From: Sulfuricurvum sp.
GTDB lineage: Bacteria; Campylobacterota; Campylobacteria; Campylobacterales; Sulfurimonadaceae
NCBI GenBank assembly: GCA_030694265.1
Contig: JAUXYP010000001.1
Location: 434,001-498,000, forward strand
Direction of reading: 5' to 3'
Length of the DNA: 64,000 nt
Part shown: one piece after another, positions 10,301 through 21,020 of the stretch
How positions within the stretch are numbered: position 1 is the stretch's first letter
Layout of the letters: every line of letters starts with the position of its first letter
Notes under the pieces: model-generated
What the model was told of the DNA's origin: nothing
The model's database searches: none
What the model saw: only the letters and a program-made list of their open reading frames with translations
Position numbers and translations under genes: made by a program

Positions 10301-10553
10301 GTTTTAGTGTAAGCGGCTCATTGTCACGATGAAGTTCACTTAAATCAATGACAGATGCTGTTATAGCTAGCCTATTATCCCATTTTAGATATAATCTTTC
10401 AAATTTTATATCCCCTAATTTGAGATGAGAAATGGTAAAACCTTCTAGTAAAGCAATAAAAATAAAAAAGCCGCCAAGAAAGACTAAAAGAAAAAAAGTG
10501 AGTAAACTGAAGTGGATTTTTGTGATGATTTTTGTAATTATCTTGTCGTTCAT
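7392..10553 (-). CDS. YhdP/AsmA-like envelope protein
   Basis: 1053 residues. One N-terminal membrane anchor (about 12-36) is followed by a very long, repetitive beta-rich periplasmic region. The C-terminal part (SFINTVPSLATF, then DSIHGTLTLKSDLGSQLG and VPLVGYILFGNDG) is the AsmA-like C-terminal domain seen in YhdP (DUF3971-type) proteins. Relatives (AsmA, TamB, YhdP) are bridge-like lipid-transfer or outer-membrane homeostasis proteins, so a role in carrying phospholipid to the outer membrane is likely by family. The ATG at 10553 is preceded by TAGGTAA, a reasonable ribosome-binding site. Its 5' end overlaps the 5' end of mltG on the opposite strand by up to 122 bases, and its 3' end faces the Lol permease gene with a four-base gap. 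Confidence 0.85.
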   Translation of the reverse strand: MNDKIITKIITKIHFSLLTFFLLVFLGGFFIFIALLEGFTISHLKLGDIKFERLYLKWDNRLAITASVIDLSELHRDNEPLTLKPLSKITNSIHWMQQWVSSVDIESMRYQKNQLSLHYKKNSIGVLKIHLGHEDLVGNFTVSPALFNVSLSSKTNSVTTINGVLHLYLIEQKLNATVRLTLPNSPTLTLKAIGDQEKLYVDVKANHSFSSLKDIVDFFDIDPQTRPWINEYAKGSSFTLLECHGNFLYDTPQKLFQNIIIRANVDNAQYTFAPTIEPISAKKVNLIFAHGILHIIPKNGYFYKMPTEKSALFIDFNSEHSFLKAHIQTDRAQLNDPILNLLRYYEITVPIRQNKGLCNVDLNLTIDLNTFHTTAKGKFAPGKSELQLENFIFQTMGGIVTLDTTKVSFSGFDARYKNILHAKVQGLYDAHTEKGAVQIIPYSCAPTGDAAVMALSTQPLSAKAVYHIDPRTDSLQILPTQWKVFDEIFKIEGFTIPYDFKNTSATIPKLRYSVPNKVQGSLEGNISADGLLLQFGLDKFNAKDLLLRSSHCAFILKSDTNTLSVTSNAPSAWRLNGQDFSLSPLKIHVTDNTVVFDNITVNVDTIIQGSLSGEYFWKLNKGTLTLKDIKPLNPYISGYIKLNKSEKFSFNTLEEQLELHSQSMGVDFSTMKQGWKITVPDISLLSSNSPLLRQYQIKNGNADLYYNPSQRRYTFNGIIDYPYHLMTVNNESLSHYQFSGSYQNGKSSIRVNNRIQIEYADEINIRANNMGINAPELARWLDIPHTHEDTNKTSADKTINLIGTNVYLYLMKNRKVMADTLTASLREGDLEARLTYAQGSADLLMKDGIYYVEGSHFNDIFMEHLFAFSDFDGGEMSFKLSGKVDNFEGIMRIEKATLKEYRLLNNVLSFINTVPSLATFSIPNYNTKGLPLKEAYSHYTFKNHQFTVDNFTLNSPELKMLGEGKVNFKEDSIHGTLTLKSDLGSQLGRVPLVGYILFGNDGSISTTVKIKGKLSDPVVETAIAREIITAPFNILKRTITYPFLWMMDDEKKK

Positions 10554-11427
10554 TGCTTACCTATTAACACCTGTTACGTCGCCAAAAATCGTCTATATAC
10601 CCAAAGGATCTGTGTTTAAAAGTATAGCATATCTAAAAGAGGATGGGGTGAATCTTTATGCTGTAGATGCGGTTATCTTACGACTATTAGGACATCCGCA
10701 GCAAGGGTGGATTGATCTTCAAAAAGATAAGTTTACACGCATTGAGTATCTGTATAAACTGACTACCGCAAAAGCCGCGACGCATACGGTTACTTTAATA
10801 CCGGGAGAAACGACTGTAGTCTTTTTGGAACAAATTGCACAGCAACTGACGCTTGATCCGTTAAAATTAAAAACAGCCTATGCTGATGCTTCTGACATAT
10901 CGGAAGGAATGCTTGTTCCTGATAGCTACAGCATCCCAAAAAGTATTAATGAAGAGAAACTCATTAAATTTTTGTTAAATGAATCCGGTCGAAAGCAAAA
11001 AGAGTTATCCAATAAACTCTTAGGACACTATAATCAAGCCGAATGGTTACAATTAGTAACACTATCATCTGTAATACAAAAAGAAGCGGCTTCTGTTGAA
11101 GATATGCCAATGGTAAGTTCAGTTATTCAAAACCGACTAAAAAAGAACATGAGATTGCAAATGGACGGCACGTTGAATTATGGAAAGTACTCCCACCAAA
11201 AGGTAACAGCAGCACGAATACGAAGTGATCAAACATCCTATAACACCTATAAACACCGTGGTTTACCTGATTTTCCGGTATGTAACGTCAGCTATGAAGC
11301 ACTGGATGCAGCATTGCACCCAAAACGCACAGATTATCTTTATTTTGTGCGTGGCAAAGATGGGGAACATGTTTATACAAGTTACTTTTCTACACACCAT
11401 AAAAACATAGTAAATGCTACGAAATGA
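10432..11427 (+). CDS. mltG: Endolytic murein transglycosylase MltG (YceG-like)
   Basis: 331 residues from the first ATG. MltG cleaves nascent glycan strands at the inner membrane and sets their length. A lysine-rich cytoplasmic tail (about 1-28) is followed by a membrane helix (28-45) and the periplasmic YceG fold. The catalytic glutamate is E218 in VIQKEAAS, and the QMDGTLNYG and YNTYKHRGLPDFPVCN blocks are family signatures. The start is uncertain: ATG 10432, GTG 10498 and ATG 10525 are all in frame, none has a strong ribosome-binding site, and the later ones give a more usual short N-terminus. Any choice still overlaps the start of the YhdP-like gene on the other strand. Confidence 0.92.
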   Translation: MVKPSSKAIKIKKPPRKTKRKKVSKLKWIFVMIFVIILSFIAYLLTPVTSPKIVYIPKGSVFKSIAYLKEDGVNLYAVDAVILRLLGHPQQGWIDLQKDKFTRIEYLYKLTTAKAATHTVTLIPGETTVVFLEQIAQQLTLDPLKLKTAYADASDISEGMLVPDSYSIPKSINEEKLIKFLLNESGRKQKELSNKLLGHYNQAEWLQLVTLSSVIQKEAASVEDMPMVSSVIQNRLKKNMRLQMDGTLNYGKYSHQKVTAARIRSDQTSYNTYKHRGLPDFPVCNVSYEALDAALHPKRTDYLYFVRGKDGEHVYTSYFSTHHKNIVNATK

Positions 11428-11517
11428 AACATATAGAGAGCTTTTTAGCCTCATACAGCGAACAAAGTACCAAACGAGTGAAGTAAGTGTTATTATGTGG
11501 TTACAAAAAAAATATAA

Positions 11518-13728
<2,211 letters not shown>

Positions 13729-13737
13729 CTTGATACT

Positions 13738-13760
13738 TCCGGGGAAACCCGGATGATCGT
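13738..13760 (+). terminator. Hairpin after icd, possible terminator
   Basis: TCCGGG and CCCGGA form a six-base GC-rich stem around a GAAA loop at 13738-13753, ten bases after the icd stop, followed by TGATCGTTTTAT. The U-run is short and displaced, so termination may be partial. Confidence 0.5.
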
Positions 13761-13771
13761 TTTATATTTGT

Positions 13772-13827
13772 AGAGAGTGTCTCTGTAAATATAAGACGAT
13801 AGGTTATCGTCTGTGTATCGACTCTCT
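13772..13827 (+). other. Nested inverted repeats in the icd-mdh gap
   Basis: AGAGAGT (13772-13778) can pair with ACTCTCT (13821-13827). Inside it, AGACGATA (13794-13801) pairs perfectly with TATCGTCT (13805-13812). The two arms would give a long two-tier hairpin about 95 bases before the mdh ATG. It could be part of a 5' leader of the TCA cluster, a small RNA or a processing site; no known RNA family is recognised. Confidence 0.4.
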
Positions 13828-13921
13828 GACCGTATGCTTATTAGTGTTTTTTTACAAAAATAGCGATGAGTATAGTGGATTGTAGAGGGTGGTACGTATT
13901 TTGCCACTAGGAGTTGCGCAT

Positions 13922-14878
13922 ATGGTTAAAGGAAAACGTGTTGGAATTGTCGGAGCAGGTAATGTGGGGTCTACGATTGCCTATTCGCTAGCCATGTTAG
14001 GTGCTTGCCATGAGATCATTTTACGTGATAATAAAATCGAAATTGCACGTGGAAAAGCACTGGATATGTCTCAAGCAGCTGCCGCAGTACGAAGTCACAG
14101 TGTCGTCAGTGTTGCCGATAAAATGTCGGATTTGACAGACTGCGACATTGTCGTCATTACAGCAGGAAGTCCTCGATTGCCTGGGATGAGCCGCGATGAT
14201 CTTTTGATGATTAATGCAAACATAACGCGTGAAGTTATTGAGGGAATTGCAAAATATTCTCCCAATGCAATCATTATAATGGTTTCAAATCCTCTTGATG
14301 TTATGACGTATGTTGCACTTAAAGAGAGTGGATTTGATAGAAGTCGTGTTATTGGTATGGCCGGTATCTTGGACAGTGCGCGTATGGCTGCATTTATTCA
14401 AGAAAAACTTGGATATGGCGGGGGGCAGATTCGTGCTTCCGTTATGGGTGGACATGGAGATGATATGGTGCCACTTCCTCGTTATTCAACGGTTGCCGGT
14501 GTTCCTCTTTCTGATTTGTTGTCGCCAGATGAGATCAACGAAGTCGTTCAGCGTACACGAAGCGGCGGAGCAGAAATTGTAGCTCTTCTTCAAACGGGTT
14601 CCGCGTATTACGCACCTGCAAAATCTACTGCCATGATGATTGATGCTATCTTAAAAGATACGAAGCAAATTCACCCTTGTGCGGTTTATCTGGATGGTGA
14701 ATATGGCTACAGTGATGTTGTTAGCGGTGTTCCTGTAATGTTGGGTGCAAACGGTGTTGAAAAAATCATTGAGATCACCCTCAATGATTCTGAAAAAGAG
14801 ATGTTTGCAAAATCGTGTGCATCGGTTCAATCAATGATTGATACGTTAAATGCCAATAAATTTTTCCAAGGAGAGTAA
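13922..14878 (+). CDS. mdh: Malate dehydrogenase (LDH-like type)
   Basis: 318 residues from ATG 13922, which has AGGAG upstream; a longer frame reaching 13889 lacks both a good start and family similarity. It interconverts malate and oxaloacetate with NAD(H). The Rossmann glycine motif is G11-A-G13-N-V-G16, the substrate loop reads [13 protein letters not shown] with the arginines that favour malate over lactate, and the catalytic histidine is H178 in GGHGDD. It is three bases before fumC and starts a long same-strand run of TCA genes. The quinone-dependent Mqo is encoded about 9 kb downstream, so the organism has both malate-oxidising systems. Confidence 0.95.
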   Translation: MVKGKRVGIVGAGNVGSTIAYSLAMLGACHEIILRDNKIEIARGKALDMSQAAAAVRSHSVVSVADKMSDLTDCDIVVITAGSPRLPGMSRDDLLMINANITREVIEGIAKYSPNAIIIMVSNPLDVMTYVALKESGFDRSRVIGMAGILDSARMAAFIQEKLGYGGGQIRASVMGGHGDDMVPLPRYSTVAGVPLSDLLSPDEINEVVQRTRSGGAEIVALLQTGSAYYAPAKSTAMMIDAILKDTKQIHPCAVYLDGEYGYSDVVSGVPVMLGANGVEKIIEITLNDSEKEMFAKSCASVQSMIDTLNANKFFQGE

Positions 14879-14881
14879 CAG

Positions 14882-16273
14882 ATGCCTTTTAGAATTGAAA
14901 AAGATACGATGGGGGAGATCAAAGTCCCAAATAACACTTACTGGGGTGCGCAAACACAGCGTTCTCTAGAAAACTTTCAAATCGGTGAAGAGAAAATGCC
15001 GTATGAGATTACGAGAGCATTTTCGTATTTGAAAAAAGCGGTTGCACTGGTTAACTGTGATCTTGGGAAACTTTCGAAAGAAAAAGCAGATGCGATTGCG
15101 CAAGCGGCAGATGAAATGCTTGCCGGTAAACTCGATGAGCACTATCCTTTAGTCGTTTGGCAAACAGGTTCAGGTACGCAATCAAATATGAATAACAATG
15201 AAGTATTAGCATCCAGAGCAACTGAAATTTTGGGCGGGGATTTCCGTACTGAAAAATTGGTTCATCCAAATGATGACGTAAATAAGTCACAAAGCTCGAA
15301 TGATACGTATCCAACTGCTTTGCATGTAGCTGCAGTTATTGCTGTAGAAGAGCGTTTGTTACCTGCAATAGACCGTTTACGTACTACTTTGGCACACAAA
15401 TCAGAAGCATTTAGCGGTATTGTAAAAATCGGGCGTACTCATTTACAAGACGCTACCCCGTTGACGCTTGGTCAAGAAATAAGCGGTTGGGTTGAAATGC
15501 TTAACAAATGTGAAAAAATGGCTAAAGACTCTCTTGAAGCCGTTCGTGAATTGGCACTTGGAGGAACAGCTGTCGGTACTGGACTTAATGCTCACCCAGA
15601 ACTGGGTGCGCGTGTTGCGGTTAAATTAACAGAGTTGACCGGTCATAAGTTTATTACAGCTCCTAATAAGTTTCATGCGTTAACGTCCCATGATGCATTG
15701 GTTTTTGCACATGGTGCCCTTAAAGCCCTTTCTGCTGATATGATGAAAATTGCCAATGATGTCCGTTGGTTATCCTCAGGCCCTCGTTGCGGTATAGGTG
15801 AGATCACTATTCCTGAAAATGAGCCTGGTTCTTCTATCATGCCTGGTAAAGTCAACCCAACGCAAAGTGAAGCAGTTACCATGGTTACGTGTCAAGTTAT
15901 GGGTAATGACGTAACCATTGGTTTTGCTGCAAGTCAAGGTAACTTTGAATTAAATGTATTCAAACCTGTTATTGCTTATAATTTTTTACAGTCTGTCCGT
16001 TTATTGGCTGATTCAATCGTTTCTTTCAATGATAATTGTGCAGTTGGAATTGAGCCTGTACGTGATCAAATTGACCACTATTTACACAATTCTTTGATGC
16101 TGGTTACAGCGTTGAACCCTTATATCGGATATGAAAATGCAGCAAAAATTGCTAAAACAGCGCACAAAGAAAATTCAACGTTAAAAGCAACCGCTGTTAA
16201 ACTTGGATTACTTACAGAAGAAGAGTTCGATAAATACGTCATCCCTGAAGAGATGATTGCACCAAAAGCTTAA
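14882..16273 (+). CDS. fumC: Class II fumarate hydratase
   Basis: 463 residues, standard for oxygen-stable, iron-independent fumarase C, which interconverts fumarate and malate. The superfamily signature [11 protein letters not shown] lies at 316-326, with the catalytic serine in the SS pair. Other landmarks are [24 protein letters not shown], and [16 protein letters not shown]. Aspartase shares this fold, but its sequence around the substrate site differs, and the position between mdh and sucC supports fumarase. The ATG follows GAGAG by about six bases, and the gene is three bases after mdh, so the pair is likely co-transcribed. Confidence 0.96.
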   Translation: MPFRIEKDTMGEIKVPNNTYWGAQTQRSLENFQIGEEKMPYEITRAFSYLKKAVALVNCDLGKLSKEKADAIAQAADEMLAGKLDEHYPLVVWQTGSGTQSNMNNNEVLASRATEILGGDFRTEKLVHPNDDVNKSQSSNDTYPTALHVAAVIAVEERLLPAIDRLRTTLAHKSEAFSGIVKIGRTHLQDATPLTLGQEISGWVEMLNKCEKMAKDSLEAVRELALGGTAVGTGLNAHPELGARVAVKLTELTGHKFITAPNKFHALTSHDALVFAHGALKALSADMMKIANDVRWLSSGPRCGIGEITIPENEPGSSIMPGKVNPTQSEAVTMVTCQVMGNDVTIGFAASQGNFELNVFKPVIAYNFLQSVRLLADSIVSFNDNCAVGIEPVRDQIDHYLHNSLMLVTALNPYIGYENAAKIAKTAHKENSTLKATAVKLGLLTEEEFDKYVIPEEMIAPKA

Positions 16274-16292
16274 ACTAAATAAGGAGGAATTA

Positions 16293-17462
16293 ATGAATAT
16301 TCATGAATATCAAGCAAAAGAGTTATTCAAGAAGTACAATGTACCCACGCCACGTGGGCATATTGCCTTTACACCTGATGAAGCCGTAAAAGCAGCTCAG
16401 GAGTTAGGTGGAAGTATTTGGGTGGTTAAAGCTCAGATTCATGCAGGAGGCAGAGGTTTAGGTGGCGGTGTTAAATTAGCACGTTCAACGGCTGAAGTAC
16501 GTGAATTAGCATCTGAAATCTTGGGGATGACACTTGTTACTCACCAAACAGGACCCGAAGGTAAACTGGTACAAAAAGTTTACATCGAAGAGGGTGCAGA
16601 TATCAAAAAAGAGTATTACCTAGGGATTCTTCTGGATCGTGCTCTTGAAATGCCTATCATGATGGCTTCTACTGAGGGCGGTATGTCGATTGAAGATGTT
16701 GCGCACAATACTCCGGAAAAGATTATCAAAGTAGCGATTGATCCGATTACCGGTTTTCAAGGGTTTCATGGCCGTAAATTAGCTTTTGGTCTTGGTTTGC
16801 CAAAAGAAGATGTAAACACATTCATCAAGTTTGCATCTGCTTTGTACAACGTGTATATGGATTACGATGCGGAAATGATTGAAATCAATCCGTTGATCCA
16901 AACAGGTGACGGTAGATTCTTAGCACTTGATGCGAAAATGGGTTTTGACAACAATGCGTTGTACCGTCAAAATTCTATCAATGAATTGCGTGATTTGAGT
17001 GAAGAAGAGCCAACGGAAGTAGAAGCTGGAAAATTCGATCTAAGCTATATTAAACTTGATGGAAACGTCGGTTGTATGGTTAACGGTGCCGGTCTTGCAA
17101 TGGGTACGATGGATACAATCAACTATGAAGGTGGAAAACCTGCAAACTTTTTGGACGTTGGTGGTTCAGCAAGTGCTGAAACGGTAGCAAAAGGGTTTGA
17201 AATCATTCTCAAAGATCCAAACGTCAAAGCAATTTTTGTTAATATCTTTGGTGGAATTGTGCGTTGTGACCGTGTTGCCAATGGAATTATTGAAGCAACA
17301 AAAATTACCAATGTAAATGTTCCGGTTATTGTACGTCTTGATGGTACTAATGCTATTGAAGCAGCTGAGATTTTAAGAAATGCAGGTATTAAAAATATTA
17401 TTGCAGCAACTGATCTTGCAGACGGCGCTAAAAAAGCTGTTGCAGCTGCGAAGGGAGAATAA
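16293..17462 (+). CDS. sucC: Succinyl-CoA ligase, beta subunit
   Basis: 389 residues from the ATG at 16293, which is preceded by a near-perfect AAGGAGG; the frame extends upstream but [12 protein letters not shown] is the family N-terminus. With SucD it interconverts succinyl-CoA and succinate with ADP/ATP. The ATP-grasp domain covers about 1-235 ([20 protein letters not shown] near 200), and the CoA-ligase domain follows, ending with the [12 protein letters not shown] segment. Campylobacterota with the reductive cycle also carry ATP-citrate lyase, whose large subunit is related, but the length and the adjacent sucD of 291 residues identify SucCD here. Confidence 0.96.
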   Translation: MNIHEYQAKELFKKYNVPTPRGHIAFTPDEAVKAAQELGGSIWVVKAQIHAGGRGLGGGVKLARSTAEVRELASEILGMTLVTHQTGPEGKLVQKVYIEEGADIKKEYYLGILLDRALEMPIMMASTEGGMSIEDVAHNTPEKIIKVAIDPITGFQGFHGRKLAFGLGLPKEDVNTFIKFASALYNVYMDYDAEMIEINPLIQTGDGRFLALDAKMGFDNNALYRQNSINELRDLSEEEPTEVEAGKFDLSYIKLDGNVGCMVNGAGLAMGTMDTINYEGGKPANFLDVGGSASAETVAKGFEIILKDPNVKAIFVNIFGGIVRCDRVANGIIEATKITNVNVPVIVRLDGTNAIEAAEILRNAGIKNIIAATDLADGAKKAVAAAKGE

Positions 17463-17465
17463 AGA

Positions 17466-18341
17466 ATGTCAATTTTAGTTAATAAAGATACAAAAGTAAT
17501 CGTGCAAGGTTTCACAGGTAAAGAGGGATCTTTTCACGCTGAACAATGTATGGCCTACGGTACTAAAATCGTGGGTGGTGTAACTCCTGGCAAAGGTGGA
17601 CAAGAACATCTTGGGAAACCGGTTTTTAATACGGTTTCGGATGCTGTGAATGCTACAGGCGCTACTGTTTCCATGATTTTCGTTCCACCTGCTTTCGTAT
17701 CCGATGCAGTTATGGAAGCTGCAGATGCCGGAATTACGATGGCTGTAATTATTACAGAAGGCGCTCCTGTCAAAGATATGATGTACGCAAAAGCATACGC
17801 TACCAAGAAAAACATGATGACTATCGGGCCAAACTGTCCGGGTATCATTACGGCTGATGAGTGCAAAATCGGTATTATGCCAGGCTTCATTTTCAAAAAA
17901 GGGAGCATTGGACTGATTTCTAAATCAGGGACTTTGACCTATGAATCTGCAAATCAAGTTGTTAAAGAAGGCTTTGGTATTACTACGGCTGTCGGCATCG
18001 GTGGAGATCCAATTATCGGTTTAAGTTATAAGCAATTATTGCCTATGTTTGAAGCAGATCCAGAGACAAAAGCAATCGTTATGATTGGTGAAATCGGTGG
18101 GGATCTTGAAATACAAGCAGCTGCTTATATTAAAGAGCATATTACTAAACCCGTTGTTGCCTTTATCGCAGGTCAAACGGCTCCTGAAGGTAAACGTATG
18201 GGGCATGCAGGTGCTATTATCTCTGGAAGTGCTGGAACGGCACAAGAAAAAATGGCGGCTTTGACTGCTGCAGGTGTTACCGTAGTTGTTTCTCCGGCAG
18301 ACATCGGTAAAGCGGTTGCAGAGGTTATGAAAAATTTATGA
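17466..18341 (+). CDS. sucD: Succinyl-CoA ligase, alpha subunit
   Basis: 291 residues. It contains the N-terminal CoA-binding Rossmann domain ([17 protein letters not shown]) and the ligase domain with the phosphorylated histidine H247 in MGHAGAII. The [20 protein letters not shown] segment is a family hallmark. It starts three bases after sucC and its stop overlaps the next gene by four bases (ATGA). In the reductive direction the complex makes succinyl-CoA for OorDABC; in the oxidative direction it yields ATP. Confidence 0.97.
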   Translation: MSILVNKDTKVIVQGFTGKEGSFHAEQCMAYGTKIVGGVTPGKGGQEHLGKPVFNTVSDAVNATGATVSMIFVPPAFVSDAVMEAADAGITMAVIITEGAPVKDMMYAKAYATKKNMMTIGPNCPGIITADECKIGIMPGFIFKKGSIGLISKSGTLTYESANQVVKEGFGITTAVGIGGDPIIGLSYKQLLPMFEADPETKAIVMIGEIGGDLEIQAAAYIKEHITKPVVAFIAGQTAPEGKRMGHAGAIISGSAGTAQEKMAALTAAGVTVVVSPADIGKAVAEVMKNL

Positions 18342-18619
18342 TTCAAATTCTTGAAGTGGCGAATGTACGATGTTCCGGATGTGCGAACACCATTACCAAT
18401 GCGCTTCATGAGTTAGGGTGTAAGGAGATCATTGTCGATCTCTCGTGCGAGCCTCGAAAGGTTACAGTAGATGTGATTGATGAGGCGCAATTAGCACAGA
18501 TTAAAGCCATATTAAGACAACTTGGTTATCCTAATATTACCGAGGAAAACGGCATTTTTAGTAGTGCTGCGCTTAAAGCCAAGAGTTTTGTCTCTTGTGC
18601 GGTAGGAAAGTTTAGTTAA
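18338..18619 (+). CDS. Small HMA-domain (heavy-metal-binding) protein
   Basis: 93 residues. The first 65 form a heavy-metal-associated ferredoxin-like fold (beta-alpha-beta-beta-alpha-beta) with the metal-binding C12-S-G-C15 in place of the usual MxCxxC, preceded by NVR rather than GM. The tail ends with a third cysteine, and no membrane segment is present, so it is probably a cytosolic metallochaperone-like protein. Its ATG overlaps the sucD stop (ATGA) and oorD follows 30 bases later with its own ribosome-binding site. Its place inside a TCA operon is unexpected. It could bind copper, zinc or another thiophilic ion; nothing in the sequence tells which. Confidence 0.8.
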   Translation: MIQILEVANVRCSGCANTITNALHELGCKEIIVDLSCEPRKVTVDVIDEAQLAQIKAILRQLGYPNITEENGIFSSAALKAKSFVSCAVGKFS

Positions 18620-18649
18620 GTAGTGATAATTAATTTTTAAGGAGAATAT

Positions 18650-19000
18650 ATGATATCAAGTGGAATGGTAGAATTCACAGGTGCGCCTGTTTGGATCAAC
18701 AGAGATAACTGTAAGGCATGTGATATCTGTGTATCAGTATGTCCGTCAGGTGTTTTGGGAATGAGATATGACTCTACATCAACTTTGGGTGCAATGATCT
18801 CCGTTGATAATCCGGATGCATGTATCGGGTGTAATGACTGTGAACTAAACTGTCCTGACTTCGCTATTTACGTAGCAAGTAAGGAAAATCTGGCATCAGT
18901 CGGCAAAAAGTTTGCAAAACTTACCGATGATTCAAAAGAACGTCAAGTAAAAATTGTTGCGAATAATTATATGTCTTTAGACCTGCAAGGAGTAAAATAA
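18650..19000 (+). CDS. oorD: 2-oxoglutarate:acceptor oxidoreductase, delta (ferredoxin) subunit
   Basis: 116 residues, a two-cluster ferredoxin subunit. The 4Fe-4S motifs are C21-x2-C24-x2-C27-x3-C31-P and C58-x2-C61-x2-C64-x3-C68-P. It passes electrons between the catalytic core and an external ferredoxin or flavodoxin. The D-A-B-C gene order is that described in Helicobacter and Campylobacter, where the complex replaces 2-oxoglutarate dehydrogenase. AAGGAG precedes the ATG. Its TAA overlaps the oorA ATG by one base. Confidence 0.95.
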   Translation: MISSGMVEFTGAPVWINRDNCKACDICVSVCPSGVLGMRYDSTSTLGAMISVDNPDACIGCNDCELNCPDFAIYVASKENLASVGKKFAKLTDDSKERQVKIVANNYMSLDLQGVK

Positions 19001-20154
19001 TGGCTGATACAAGAGAAGTTATATCAAGTGGGAACCATTTAGCAGCACTAGCAGCTGCAGATGCGGGATGTAGATTTATGGGTGGTTATCCAATTACACC
19101 ATCATCAGAAGTAATCGAACAAATGTCTGACTTGCTGCCAAAGCGTGGTGGTTCTTGTATTCAGATGGAAGACGAGATTGCTGCCGTTGCTGCTGCGATT
19201 GGTGCTGGTATGGCGGGTCATAGAACACTGACAGCGACTTCAGGCCCTGGTATTTCATTAAAAGCTGAAAACCTAGGTCTTGCACAAATGTGTGAAGTTC
19301 CTTTGGTTGTTGTAAACGTTATGCGTGGTGGTCCATCAACAGGTCTTCCAACACGTGTATCTCAAGGTGACGTTCGTCAAGCAAAAAATCCATCTCATGG
19401 TGATTACCGTTCTATCACTTTGTGTGCTGGTAATTTAGCTGAGTGTTATACTGAAACAGTACGGGCATTTAACTTAGCGGATCGTTTCATGCAACCTGTA
19501 TTTGTTTTACTTGATGAAACAATCGGTCATATGCACGGGAAGGCAATCATTCCTACAGCACAAGCAGTTGAAGCTGGTATTGTCCCACGTAAACAATTCA
19601 CTGGTGCTCCAGAAGATTACCATCCTTATGAGTGTGAACCTGATCAACCGGCAGTCCTTAACAAAATGTTTACAGGTTACCGTTATCACTTTACAGGTCT
19701 TCACCATGATAAAAATGGTTTCCCGACTGAGGAAATTGAGACATGTCGTAAACTTATCCAACGTCTTGAAGACAAGGTTATGTTGCATACAGATGAACTT
19801 GAATTGAATGAAGAGTTTATGCTTGATGATATGACAGGTGAAGAAGGGGAAGTACTAATCATTGCTTATGGTTCTGTGTCTCTTGCGGCGAAAGAATCTA
19901 TTCGTCACTTACGTGCGGCTGGTATTAAAGCAGGTCTTTTCCGTCCACTTACCCTATGGCCTTCACCGGAAAAATCTATCCGAAAATATACGGATATGAT
20001 TAAGAATGTACTTTGTGTTGAGCTAAATATCAGACAATATACGGAAGAAGTAGAGCGTGTTTCATCTAGACTTGATATTCAAGGTCTATTTAAAGTTAAT
20101 GGTCGTCCAATTTCTCCACATGAAATTGTAAGTAAAGTAAAAGAGGTATTCTAA
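19000..20154 (+). CDS. oorA: 2-oxoglutarate:acceptor oxidoreductase, alpha subunit
   Basis: 384 residues. The N-terminal pyrimidine-binding domain of the thiamine diphosphate fold starts with a GNHLAALAAADAGCRF block, then GGYPITPSSEV and the MEDEIAAVAAAIGAGMAG segment. GPGISLKAENLG and the RGGPSTGLPT loop are family signatures for 2-oxoacid:ferredoxin oxidoreductases. The second half (about 255-384) is the domain II that contacts the substrate. Substrate choice (2-oxoglutarate rather than pyruvate) is inferred from the oorDABC order and the suc neighbours. Overlaps both oorD and oorB by one base. Confidence 0.95.
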   Translation: MADTREVISSGNHLAALAAADAGCRFMGGYPITPSSEVIEQMSDLLPKRGGSCIQMEDEIAAVAAAIGAGMAGHRTLTATSGPGISLKAENLGLAQMCEVPLVVVNVMRGGPSTGLPTRVSQGDVRQAKNPSHGDYRSITLCAGNLAECYTETVRAFNLADRFMQPVFVLLDETIGHMHGKAIIPTAQAVEAGIVPRKQFTGAPEDYHPYECEPDQPAVLNKMFTGYRYHFTGLHHDKNGFPTEEIETCRKLIQRLEDKVMLHTDELELNEEFMLDDMTGEEGEVLIIAYGSVSLAAKESIRHLRAAGIKAGLFRPLTLWPSPEKSIRKYTDMIKNVLCVELNIRQYTEEVERVSSRLDIQGLFKVNGRPISPHEIVSKVKEVF

Positions 20155-21011
20155 TGGCATTCAATTATGACCAATATTTAAGACTTGAAAAAATGCCAAC
20201 ACTTTGGTGTTGGGGTTGTGGTGATGGTGTTATTCTGAAGGCATTTATCCGTGCTATAGAAAAAATGGGTGTCAAGCAAGATGATGTCTGTGTTGTTTCG
20301 GGTATTGGTTGTTCAGGACGTTTCTCGTCGTATGTAGACTTTAATACCGTTCACACAACTCATGGCCGTACTGTTGCATTCGCAACGGGTATTAAAATGA
20401 TGCACCCAGATAAGATTGTTGTATGTGTTGCCGGTGATGGTGATGCACTTGCTATTGGTGGTAACCATACTATCCATGGTGCACGTAGAAATATTGATAT
20501 GACCTTGATCATTATCAATAACTTTATTTACGGTTTGACAAATTCACAAACCTCTCCAACGACTCCTCAGGGTATGTGGACTGTTACTCAAAAAGTGGGT
20601 AACATTGACCCTACTTTTGATGCTTGTGCTCTTGGTATTGCTGCAGGTGCTTCTTTTGTTGCGCGTGAGAGTATGCTTGACCCTAAGAAACTTGAGAAGA
20701 TCTTTGTTAAGGCTATGGAGCATAGAGGTTTCTCTTTCCTTGATATCCTTTCTAACTGTCACATTAACCTTGGTCGTAAGAACAAGATGGTTTCTGCGAT
20801 GGATAACCTTAACTGGATTGACAGCATCACTATGCCTGTTAAGAAATACAATGAGCTTCCAGAAGAAGAAAAACTTAATATCTTCCCAACTGGTATCTTA
20901 AAAGAAGATACAACAGTTAGAGAATATTGCGATATGTATCAAGATATTATTGATGCACACCAAGGTAAACGTGCTAACATTACGCAAGATGACTTTGAGA
21001 AAAAGATATAA
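20154..21011 (+). CDS. oorB: 2-oxoglutarate:acceptor oxidoreductase, beta subunit
   Basis: 285 residues, the thiamine-diphosphate-binding subunit. LWCWGCGDG near the N-terminus (residues 16-24) gives cysteines next to the cofactor site. The diphosphate/Mg motif runs from AGDGDALAIGGNH to IIINNFIYGLT. VVSGIGCSGRFSSY and TVHTTHGR are typical of the family. Its start overlaps oorA by one base and oorC follows nine bases later. This subunit would carry out either CO2 fixation onto succinyl-CoA or the decarboxylation of 2-oxoglutarate, depending on the redox state of ferredoxin. Confidence 0.95.
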   Translation: MAFNYDQYLRLEKMPTLWCWGCGDGVILKAFIRAIEKMGVKQDDVCVVSGIGCSGRFSSYVDFNTVHTTHGRTVAFATGIKMMHPDKIVVCVAGDGDALAIGGNHTIHGARRNIDMTLIIINNFIYGLTNSQTSPTTPQGMWTVTQKVGNIDPTFDACALGIAAGASFVARESMLDPKKLEKIFVKAMEHRGFSFLDILSNCHINLGRKNKMVSAMDNLNWIDSITMPVKKYNELPEEEKLNIFPTGILKEDTTVREYCDMYQDIIDAHQGKRANITQDDFEKKI

Positions 21012-21020
21012 GGAGAGCTG

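Noticed and set aside
11424-11486. 20-residue frame overlapping the mltG stop (ATGA)
   Set aside because: Very short, no independent ribosome-binding site and no recognisable motif; likely chance.
16257-17462. SucC as an ATP-citrate lyase subunit
   Set aside because: Length (389 residues), N-terminus and the adjacent 291-residue SucD all match ordinary succinyl-CoA ligase.
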